A stretch of 5,296 bases of DNA from Deltaproteobacteria bacterium (GTDB taxonomy: Bacteria > Desulfobacterota > UBA8473): the NCBI GenBank assembly GCA_030621455.1, contig JAUXHQ010000166.1, forward strand, positions 1 through 5,296, in the 5' to 3' direction. The notes beneath the pieces are model-generated. The model saw nothing but the letters and a program-made list of their open reading frames with translations. It was not told the origin of the DNA and did not search any database. Shown here in pieces: positions 1 through 5,296 of this stretch (position 1 is its first letter; every line of letters starts with the position of its first letter). The position numbers and the translations under genes were made by a program.

Positions 1-1120
1 GTGCGAATTCACCGATAGCTGGAAAATAGGCCTTTTCTGCAAAAGGGGGCTGGTATGCAACAAAAAAGACTGTAGCGCGATTCACGAGTACGCCGACAAC
101 ATACATGATGGCGGCCGTAAACAACCACCCGGCAGACTGACGGACTCGCGACGAGAGAAACATAAGAAAAGGTACCACTGTCAAGAGACCGAATTCAAAC
201 CAGAACATCAACGACTGGATTGACCCTTCTAAGAGATAGACATAGCTGCCTCTATAAATCATATCACCGATCTTTAAAGCAATATAAATACCCAACAGGT
301 AAGGGGTAAACTTGGCAAGAGGGGTCAAGATGTGCATTTCAGGTTCCCTTCCGAACGACTTGGATGCGATAATCGATTCAAATATCACCATGGGATATCC
401 CACAGCAATGGCGGAAAAAAGAAAAAATAGAGGGGAGAGAAGAGACCAGTATAGCGGATGCATCTTGTAAGGAGCAATTACCATCAATGTCCCTAAAGAC
501 GATTGATGAAGGCAGGATAGAACCACGCCGGCTATTACGAAAAGAAACATGATCTTGCCGGAGACAGTGTCTATGACCCTGAGAGTCGCATCGATGGGTT
601 CATTCAAAAGAGAGAGAATCCCCGGCAGGTTTACTCTGCCCATGAAACGCTCGGTAACAATAGGTATAAATTCGACATACAATACGGACACATACACCAT
701 TACGCACATACCGACTTCGAATAAAACCGAATTCCCCTGCCACATCATGGGAAGCGCCGGATGCCATATATTATACCACCTGCCAAGATCAAACATTAAC
801 CCGATACCGACAAAGGTATACCCCAACATCGCCGTTAGAAGCGCCGGCCTGACGATGGCGTGATAGTGCTCCCTGTGAAAAATATGAGCCAAGAAAGCAC
901 TTGTGAACCCCCCTGCTGCCAGGGCCACTCCGCTTGCCACGTCTACACCAATCCAGAGTCCCCACGGATACTGATCCGTCAAATTTGTAACCGACCCCAA
1001 ACCAAATATCATTCGGTACAGACCAAACCCCAACCCGGTAATCATGAGAGCGATAAGAATTTTCACGCCTGTTGTAAAAAACCGTTTATCAAGGGGGGCA
1101 GCATGTTCATGGGAACTCAT
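1..1120 (-). CDS. hmcC: HmcC-like NrfD/HybB-family membrane subunit of an Hmc redox complex (C-terminus cut by window edge)
   Basis: Integral membrane subunit thought to link the periplasmic cytochrome/ferredoxin module to the membrane and the cytoplasmic module, possibly at a quinone site. I translated the frame by hand: 373 codons run open from the ATG at 1120 to the left edge. About nine hydrophobic segments are visible (approximate residues 18-40, 56-79, 92-112, 134-155, 188-208, 225-250, 270-286, 303-323, 333-357). The HybB/HmcC signature YPWGLWIGVDVASGVALAAG (residues 51-70) follows the first one. The frame reaches YFPAIGEF (365-372), a motif I associate with the last loop of the family, so perhaps 20-50 residues are missing. 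As I recall, HmcC of Desulfovibrio vulgaris is about 43 kDa, which agrees. The start is set by an ATGA overlap with the hmcB stop, implying translational coupling; a GAGGAAGGA stretch lies upstream inside hmcB. Family assignment is strong; hmcC rather than another NrfD paralogue rests on the neighbours. Confidence 0.85.
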   Translation of the reverse strand, partial: MSSHEHAAPLDKRFFTTGVKILIALMITGLGFGLYRMIFGLGSVTNLTDQYPWGLWIGVDVASGVALAAGGFTSAFLAHIFHREHYHAIVRPALLTAMLGYTFVGIGLMFDLGRWYNIWHPALPMMWQGNSVLFEVGMCVMVYVSVLYVEFIPIVTERFMGRVNLPGILSLLNEPIDATLRVIDTVSGKIMFLFVIAGVVLSCLHQSSLGTLMVIAPYKMHPLYWSLLSPLFFLFSAIAVGYPMVIFESIIASKSFGREPEMHILTPLAKFTPYLLGIYIALKIGDMIYRGSYVYLLEGSIQSLMFWFEFGLLTVVPFLMFLSSRVRQSAGWLFTAAIMYVVGVLVNRATVFFVAYQPPFAEKAYFPAIGEFA

Positions 1121-2046
1121 TTCTCGGGTCCTTCCTCGTGGGAGAGTGGTTCGGATTTATTTTCTATCGGCTTCATAAACCACATCAGTAAACCCAGCAC
1201 ACCAAACCAGGTCAGTGGGGGAATCCAGTGTTTGAAGATCGCGTGTTGTATAGGCTCGGTATAACTCGGAACCGATGTATTTCCAAGTTTCGGAAAATCG
1301 ATATCTTCAAATGGAAGCCCGGAAAGATAAAGCCAGCCGGTCCCCCCCACCTCATGTTCACCGTAAATATGGCGAACATATCGATCAGGGTATTTTTTAA
1401 TCCGCGATTTGGCAATCGTGATCAACTCTCTCCTCTTGCCGAAGGTCATAACCTCCATCGGACAAGCCTCAACACAAGCAGGCATCTCTCCTTTTGATAT
1501 CCTCGCTTCGAAACAGAAGGTGCACTTCCTCACCTGAGGTGTGAGTGCGTTATGGTATTCATAGGCAGGTACCTGGAAGGGACAGGCTGCCATACAGTAT
1601 CGACATCCAATACATTTCCAGGGATCATACCTCACTGCCCCACTCGGGTCCTTGGTCAGGGCACCGACAATGCAGGCGGACACACATCCAGGATCGAGGC
1701 AATGCATACACTGGAATTTTGAGTAGAATGGTCTCTCCGAATCCTTTGGGTCAGGATAACGATTGACCACCGTGTAAGAGTCGGCGGACATCCTTCTTCG
1801 CCCATCAAATACAGACATATCCTGAAACGACTCTTGGGGTATCCGGGGCAGATCCTGATTTATCTCATTACAGGCCTTTTCGCAACTCCTGCATCCAACA
1901 CATAGGGTGGTGTCAACGAGGACGCCAAGGTGATCCGGAAAACCCCCAAGGGGCTGACCCGCATAAGCCTTTGCGCCCTTGCCAAGTAACGCCACCCCTC
2001 CGATCCCTGCTAATCGTTTCAAGAAATCTCGTCGGTCGATTCCCAT
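1117..2046 (-). CDS. hmcB: HmcB-like periplasmic ferredoxin with four [4Fe-4S] clusters, Tat signal and C-terminal anchor
   Basis: Electron-transfer subunit expected to carry electrons between the multihaem cytochrome HmcA and the membrane subunit HmcC on the outer face of the membrane. The 309-residue product begins with a twin-arginine signal (RRDFLK, residues 5-10), a short hydrophobic stretch and a plausible cleavage site after AYA (27-29). Sixteen cysteines form the four-cluster pattern of the HybA/DsrO/HmcB group: C49/52/55/59, C113/116/121/125, C145/148/151/155 and C175/178/191/195. A hydrophobic segment at about 274-291 followed by a charged tail looks like a C-terminal membrane anchor, as in HybA. 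The length matches HybA-type proteins and is shorter than the roughly 40 kDa I recall for D. vulgaris HmcB. The ATG at 2046 has GAGGAA 10 nt upstream (2057-2062) and preserves the complete Tat signal. It starts 37 nt after hmcA and its stop overlaps the hmcC start. A HybA-type hydrogenase subunit is the alternative, but no hydrogenase gene is present. Confidence 0.87.
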   Translation of the reverse strand: MGIDRRDFLKRLAGIGGVALLGKGAKAYAGQPLGGFPDHLGVLVDTTLCVGCRSCEKACNEINQDLPRIPQESFQDMSVFDGRRRMSADSYTVVNRYPDPKDSERPFYSKFQCMHCLDPGCVSACIVGALTKDPSGAVRYDPWKCIGCRYCMAACPFQVPAYEYHNALTPQVRKCTFCFEARISKGEMPACVEACPMEVMTFGKRRELITIAKSRIKKYPDRYVRHIYGEHEVGGTGWLYLSGLPFEDIDFPKLGNTSVPSYTEPIQHAIFKHWIPPLTWFGVLGLLMWFMKPIENKSEPLSHEEGPEK

Positions 2047-2083
2047 AATTATAGCGTTCCTCGGTCTTCAAAGAGATAAAAGA

Positions 2084-3745
2084 CTATTTTTTAACCGTTT
2101 CAGCTTGTGCTGTAGCTTTCTCAGCATGACATCCGGTGCAACCTGTGGGCTCGATTCCCATCTCCTTGTGACAACCCAAACATTGGCGGTGATAGGCGCC
2201 AAGGAGGCTCGGTATGTTCGATCCCCCTGGTTCCTTACGGACACTGTGACAAGTGCTGCAAAGGGGCACTTGTTTATTCTCCTCCACCGGACTGTAATGA
2301 TGGCACCCCGAGCAGATTGTCGCTTGCTTCGTATGAAAATGTCCGGCTAACTCACTATCGTTGGAAATGTCCGTCAGTCTGTCAATTATGGCACGATGAG
2401 GAAAATTTGCCGGCATATAATCCCTCTCCAGTATGCTTATGGTCATCTCCTCAGGCAGTTTTTCAGGCAGAATATCATCAGGAGCGCCGATCATTCCGAT
2501 ATCCCCAACATCCGTGCCTTCATTCGAAGCACCGCTGTGGCACACTAGACAAGAAGCCTCATTGAGACCTCCCTCTATCGATTCATGACACCCTGCACAG
2601 GAAGGCTCCGATTTCCGGGACTCGTGGCAACCCACACAACTCCGTTGAGACGACACCTCATGATATGCCCTTGCCAGATTGACGTCACCACCTTCTGTGT
2701 TGCCGCTCTCCGTATGGCATTCTTTGCAGGCAACAAGTTTTTCATGGTGGCAAACGCTGCATGAAACGGTCTGCATCTCATGCGCCTTGTGATCAAAGGG
2801 AACCGGTTTCATCCTCGCACCTTCGATGCTGATCATGACTTCCCCTGGTTGCCCCCCATCGGGTGGAAGGATATCCGCTATCTCCTTTAATGGGCGCTCT
2901 TCACCTTCAACATGGCATCCTCCGCAAGTGAAAGGGCCTGTGTTCCGTCCTTCTTTCTTTCGTTCCATATGACAAGTTATACAACCCAGGTGGGCCACAT
3001 CTCGGAAAGAACCCGTTCCGTCCTCCTCTTTTTCCCGGTGGCAGTCCCGGCAGGAAGACTTTTCGTCGGAGATATGATGACAGACTTCGCATCTCTTTTC
3101 CATGGCTTCTTCGTGTTTATGGTGCAAATAGTAGTCGAACCGCATGTTAGGCCAATCGGCTTCCTTCCGTGCTTTTTGCTTTACATAGAAATCTTTCCAG
3201 TTCAGAGGTCCGGCGGCTTCTTTGGCATGTCCACCCTCCTTGTGGCATGCTATGCAGTCTCTGTGATAAACATCTTCCAGGGGACAATAGGTATCGGGTG
3301 TAACCGGCACGTAACTAGGATCTTCACATACTTCCCTAGCAACGTGGCATTCGCCGCAGGTAACAAAACCGGATGCCTTGCCCTTTTTTGATCTTTCCCT
3401 ATGGCAGCCCACACAATTGTCGTGATATGAATTCATGAGCCTCTGCTCAGTCATATCATCCCGCAACTTGGGGTATGTGAAAGTAAGGTTACCCTTCTTG
3501 TCTTGAGGATGACACACGCTACAGCCTTCTTTTTCAAGAGCCAGTGTGTGTTTACCATGATAGAATTCCACCGGAGGCCGCTCCAGTTCCCGAAATATAT
3601 CCGTGTCTGCAATAAAGATCGGACGTTCCGCAAGGCCCTCAGCCCTATTTTCCTCAGACCGAATATTCGTTGTCCCTCCGAACAAGAAGAAAAAACATGT
3701 ACATATCCCTATTGCAACGATAGAAGTAGCGAGTTTTCTATTCAT
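2084..3745 (-). CDS. hmcA: HmcA-like high-molecular-weight multihaem cytochrome c with 17 CXXCH motifs
   Basis: Periplasmic electron-storage and transfer cytochrome of the Hmc complex. The 553-residue product has a basic N-terminus and a hydrophobic core (about residues 5-24), a Sec-type signal or N-terminal anchor without a clear AXA site. I count 17 CXXCH haem-attachment motifs, with first cysteines at residues 75, 111, 130, 164, 219, 232, 255, 274, 329, 340, 370, 383, 399, 478, 496, 522 and 536. They group as a c7-like triad plus one extra (1-4), a cytochrome c3-like tetrad (5-8), and a nine-haem 4+1+4 arrangement (9-17) like NhcA/9HcA. c3-type ligand spacings such as FDHKAHE before motif 9 and FPHR at 448-451 are present. 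Nineteen histidines lie outside the motifs, enough for bis-His ligation of every haem. D. vulgaris HmcA has 16 haems in a similar length, so motif 4 is the extra one. A purine-rich AAGGAAGGGG (3748-3757) precedes the ATG. The gene lies 18 nt after hmcF and 37 nt before hmcB. Confidence 0.9.
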   Translation of the reverse strand: MNRKLATSIVAIGICTCFFFLFGGTTNIRSEENRAEGLAERPIFIADTDIFRELERPPVEFYHGKHTLALEKEGCSVCHPQDKKGNLTFTYPKLRDDMTEQRLMNSYHDNCVGCHRERSKKGKASGFVTCGECHVAREVCEDPSYVPVTPDTYCPLEDVYHRDCIACHKEGGHAKEAAGPLNWKDFYVKQKARKEADWPNMRFDYYLHHKHEEAMEKRCEVCHHISDEKSSCRDCHREKEEDGTGSFRDVAHLGCITCHMERKKEGRNTGPFTCGGCHVEGEERPLKEIADILPPDGGQPGEVMISIEGARMKPVPFDHKAHEMQTVSCSVCHHEKLVACKECHTESGNTEGGDVNLARAYHEVSSQRSCVGCHESRKSEPSCAGCHESIEGGLNEASCLVCHSGASNEGTDVGDIGMIGAPDDILPEKLPEEMTISILERDYMPANFPHRAIIDRLTDISNDSELAGHFHTKQATICSGCHHYSPVEENKQVPLCSTCHSVRKEPGGSNIPSLLGAYHRQCLGCHKEMGIEPTGCTGCHAEKATAQAETVKK

Positions 3746-3763
3746 TTCCCCTTCCTTCTTGTC

Positions 3764-5095
3764 TTATTCGGCTTTCATGCCCTCGGGAATCTCCATAACC
3801 TGCACCAGTATTTCACTGAAAAATTTGACGTGCATCCCGAGATTGTAATAGTCCACTATATCTTCAATGCCGCTGTGGCAGTTATGACAGGGAGTAACAA
3901 CTACCTCCGCTCCCGTAGCTTTAAATTGTTCCGCCTTAACCCTGTTACCCTCCACGCGGCTCTTTTTCCAGGGTGGGCCGCAGTTAATTACCCCTCCGCC
4001 TGCAGCGCAGCAATAATTATGCTCAAATCGGGGAGAAACGTCCCTGAAATCCTCACACACGGCATTCATAATATAACGAAGCATCTCCCCCAAGCCCCTG
4101 CCCCTTACAACATTACAAGGGTCCTGGACCGTGATGGGTTGTTCGAATTTCTTGCCTATCTTTATCTTCCCATCCCTGATGAGTTCATAGTAGAACTGGA
4201 TGGCATGAATCACCGGCACTGGTGACTGCTTCCATGAGAGCCACTTGGACCCATCATAGACAGCCCCACGAAATGCATGGCCACATTCACCCATTACGAT
4301 CTTCTTTGCCTTCAGTTTGAATGCCGCCTCATAATGCTTCCGTTCAACCCTCGCCATAGTCTCAAAATCACCTGAGTACATTGCCATATTGCTATTATCC
4401 CATCCGTCAAAGGAAGGCATAGTCCAGTCCATGCCAGCCACGGTCATGATAATCGAGATATTGCCCAAGAGCTGGGCAAGGAATTTCGGCTCCGGCCCGA
4501 TAACCGAATACATGATCTCAGCACCCTCTACGTCAAGGGGTATGCGCGCGTTTTTTACTTCATCTTGGGCATCTTCTTCCTGCCATTGAAGGGTGTCGAT
4601 CCACTCATCCTGTTTCACCCACATCTGATTGAGTGTCACTGCGTGGCTGTTGACCGTGTCCTGCAGGTACTGGGGAACAACCCCCAATTGCGCGCATATG
4701 CGACGTACCAGAAGGAGAAGGTATGCCATATCAATGCCGAAAGGACAATACATGCTGCAGCGTCTGCAGACGTTGCATTCCGTATGGGCTATCCTCGAAC
4801 AGTTTTTTATGAATTCTCCGTCTACCTTGCCCTTTTTCCTCACTATCTCCCATAGAGTTTGTTTGACCTTTCCCACGGGCGAAAACCGCGGATCTTTGTC
4901 ATGAGAGAGGTAGAAATGACAGGCTTCGGCACACAAGCCGCAGTGAACGCAGGTTTGCATGTAAACCTTCAGCCGGGCAGCGGCTTCTTTAGTGAGAACT
5001 TTTTTTATTGTGCTTTCTATCCGTTCGGGCGTGAGTTTTTTTATGGTCTCGTCCAGTCCCGGATCAACAACTATAGATCTCGCAGGTTCAGCCAT
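3764..5095 (-). CDS. hmcF: HmcF-like cytoplasmic iron-sulfur protein (HdrD/DsrK/TmcB family, CCG domain)
   Basis: Cytoplasmic subunit related to the catalytic HdrD subunit of heterodisulfide reductase and to DsrK/TmcB, expected to exchange electrons with a cytoplasmic thiol/disulfide-type partner. Numbered from the upstream ATG at 5101 (subtract 2 for the start chosen here), it has two ferredoxin-type [4Fe-4S] motifs: C51/54/57/61 and C109/112/115/119 followed by Pro. The C-terminal CCG domain has C329, then C364-C365 in NYCCAAGGG, then C405-HN-C408, the ligand set of the Hdr-type special [4Fe-4S] cluster. The N-terminal CCG-like half keeps only GECGHA (C273) and looks degenerate. There is no signal peptide or membrane segment, so it is cytoplasmic. 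I start it at 5095 (443 aa) because AGGAGG lies 7 nt upstream of that ATG but only 1 nt upstream of the one at 5101. It is the first complete gene of the operon. TmcB is the closest alternative; linkage to hmcABC favours HmcF. Confidence 0.86.
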   Translation of the reverse strand: MAEPARSIVVDPGLDETIKKLTPERIESTIKKVLTKEAAARLKVYMQTCVHCGLCAEACHFYLSHDKDPRFSPVGKVKQTLWEIVRKKGKVDGEFIKNCSRIAHTECNVCRRCSMYCPFGIDMAYLLLLVRRICAQLGVVPQYLQDTVNSHAVTLNQMWVKQDEWIDTLQWQEEDAQDEVKNARIPLDVEGAEIMYSVIGPEPKFLAQLLGNISIIMTVAGMDWTMPSFDGWDNSNMAMYSGDFETMARVERKHYEAAFKLKAKKIVMGECGHAFRGAVYDGSKWLSWKQSPVPVIHAIQFYYELIRDGKIKIGKKFEQPITVQDPCNVVRGRGLGEMLRYIMNAVCEDFRDVSPRFEHNYCCAAGGGVINCGPPWKKSRVEGNRVKAEQFKATGAEVVVTPCHNCHSGIEDIVDYYNLGMHVKFFSEILVQVMEIPEGMKAE

Positions 5096-5101
5096 GAACA
5101 T

Positions 5102-5108
5102 TCCTCCT
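5102..5108 (-). promoter_or_regulatory. Strong Shine-Dalgarno (AGGAGGA) that sets the hmcF start
   Basis: On the minus strand the sequence reads TTTTTAGGAGGA and then ATGTTCATGGC. A near-perfect anti-16S match sits 1 nt before the first ATG (5101) but 7 nt before the second, in-frame ATG (5095). Only the second spacing is normal for initiation, so the protein probably begins MAEPAR. This is read directly from the sequence; the choice of start is inference from standard spacing rules. Confidence 0.8.
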
Positions 5109-5115
5109 AAAAATT

Positions 5116-5229
5116 ATCGACTGTGCAGTTACTCAACACTGGTGTCTTGAAGTGTCTCTGATGAATAAGTGAACAGCATTGCGTTAAGCAGCCGGCAAGC
5201 GGTAAACCAGACCAACTGCACAGGTCGAT
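5116..5229. repeat. Inverted repeat with about 15-bp arms just upstream of the hmcF ribosome binding site
   Basis: The plus-strand arm ATCGACTGTGCAGTT (5116-5130) is the reverse complement of AACTGCACAGGTCGAT (5214-5229), apart from one inserted G at 5224. The inner ten bases (5121-5130 and 5214-5223) match perfectly. The arms enclose 83 nt. In a minus-strand transcript the 3' arm would end immediately before AATTTTTAGGAGG, so pairing would place a long stem next to the hmcF ribosome binding site. The loop also contains a smaller possible hairpin at 5132-5152 (CTTCAAGACACCAGTGTTGAG on the minus strand). Possible readings are a structured leader, paired operator sites, or the terminal repeats of a tiny MITE-like insertion with TCGA on both sides. 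The sequence does not choose between them. Confidence 0.6.
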
Positions 5230-5296
5230 CTTTTTTCAACATGATCCACTGCTCAATTAAGGGACGAGACCATTTATTTAAAGTGTGAAAGGATAC
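5129..5296 (-). CDS. Possible C-terminal end of an upstream gene (unidentified, cut by window edge)
   Basis: One minus-strand frame is open from the window edge at 5296 to a TAA at 5131-5129, giving 55 residues ending SSETLQDTSVE. The other two minus-strand frames hit stops within the first 21 nt. The residues include NKWSRPLIEQWIMLKKDRP followed by a moderately hydrophobic stretch (QLVWFTACRLLNAMLF). I recognise no family. The stop lies 33 nt before the hmcF start, a spacing like the other gaps in this operon, which is why I list it. An open run this short is not rare by chance, and the region also carries an inverted repeat and a promoter-like motif that would suit a non-coding leader. A separate 37-residue frame from the ATG near 5242 would share the same stop. 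Low confidence. Confidence 0.4.
   Translation of the reverse strand, partial: VSFHTLNKWSRPLIEQWIMLKKDRPVQLVWFTACRLLNAMLFTYSSETLQDTSVE
5194..5210 (-). promoter_or_regulatory. Weak candidate sigma-54 (-24/-12) promoter for the hmc operon
   Basis: The minus strand reads CTGGTTTACCGCTTGCC. It has a GG and a GC doublet separated by exactly 10 nt inside TGG and TTGC cores, the spacing required for sigma-54 promoters. The remaining consensus bases (CAC after TGG, and A/T after TTGC) do not match. If used, transcription would start near 5184, about 90 nt before the hmcF start, and the site would sit between the arms of the inverted repeat. I found no convincing sigma-70 pair in this leader. A single degenerate motif match is weak evidence, and the site would lie inside coding sequence if the open frame around it is real. 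Confidence 0.22.

Noticed and set aside
549..1264. Two plus-strand open frames opposite hmcC and the end of hmcB
   Set aside because: They are antisense to the NrfD-type membrane gene, which has clear family motifs and transmembrane segments. The plus-strand translations have no coherent features.
2047..2083. A promoter or terminator between hmcA and hmcB
   Set aside because: The 37-nt gap shows only a ribosome binding site (GAGGAA). There is no hairpin with a T-run and no convincing -10/-35 pair.
2912..3391. A 159-codon plus-strand open frame opposite hmcA that looks hydrophobic
   Set aside because: The apparent hydrophobicity comes from reading the complement of Glu/Lys-rich cytochrome codons (Phe/Leu on the other strand). 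The 17 regularly spaced CXXCH motifs prove the minus-strand frame.
3503..4225. A 240-codon plus-strand open frame opposite the end of hmcF and the start of hmcA
   Set aside because: It lies antisense to two well-supported genes, spans their junction, and its translation shows no recognisable domain. It looks like a shadow of the minus-strand coding bias.
3764..5095. Assignment as TmcB or DsrK instead of HmcF
   Set aside because: The domain plan fits all three, but the adjacent genes are a large multihaem cytochrome, a HybA-like ferredoxin and a NrfD-type subunit, which is the Hmc set, not tmcACD or dsrMJOP.
5096..5101. The upstream ATG at 5101 as the start of hmcF
   Set aside because: Its spacing to AGGAGG is only 1 nt; the in-frame ATG at 5095 has the normal 7 nt.
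5116..5236. An intrinsic terminator on the plus strand (inverted repeat followed by TTTTTT at 5231-5236)
   Set aside because: The loop is 83 nt, far too long for a standard terminator hairpin, and there is no plus-strand gene to terminate.

Overview
The whole window reads from the minus strand and holds one tightly packed operon for a transmembrane redox complex of the Hmc type (high-molecular-weight cytochrome c complex). The content points to an anaerobic, probably sulfate-reducing or syntrophic bacterium of the Desulfobacterota (former Deltaproteobacteria). The Hmc family is best known from Desulfovibrio, but nothing here fixes the genus. I saw no RNA genes, mobile-element genes, CRISPR arrays or intrinsic terminators, and no convincing plus-strand gene.

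Layout in transcription order, right to left. (a) 5296-5129: an edge-truncated open frame, possibly the C-terminal end of an upstream gene. It overlaps a striking inverted repeat (5116-5229) that encloses a weak sigma-54-like promoter candidate. (b) 5095-3764: hmcF, a cytoplasmic HdrD/DsrK-like iron-sulfur protein. (c) 3745-2084: hmcA, an exported multihaem cytochrome c with 17 CXXCH motifs. (d) 2046-1117: hmcB, a Tat-exported ferredoxin with four [4Fe-4S] clusters and a C-terminal membrane anchor. (e) 1120-1: hmcC, a NrfD/HybB-type integral membrane subunit cut off by the left edge. Gaps are 33, 18 and 37 nt, and hmcB and hmcC overlap by 4 nt, so one polycistronic transcript is likely.

Working together (family knowledge plus inference): periplasmic HmcA takes electrons from periplasmic donors such as hydrogenase or formate dehydrogenase, usually via tetrahaem cytochrome c3. 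It passes them to HmcB and then to the membrane subunit HmcC. HmcF on the cytoplasmic face carries the Hdr-type catalytic cluster that would exchange electrons with a thiol/disulfide or other cytoplasmic partner. The small HmcD and the b-haem HmcE expected in a complete complex are not in the window; they could lie beyond position 1 or be absent.

The most notable points are the 17th haem motif, carried in a Cys-containing insertion of HmcA, the rearranged gene order with hmcF ahead of hmcA, and the inverted repeat in the hmcF leader.
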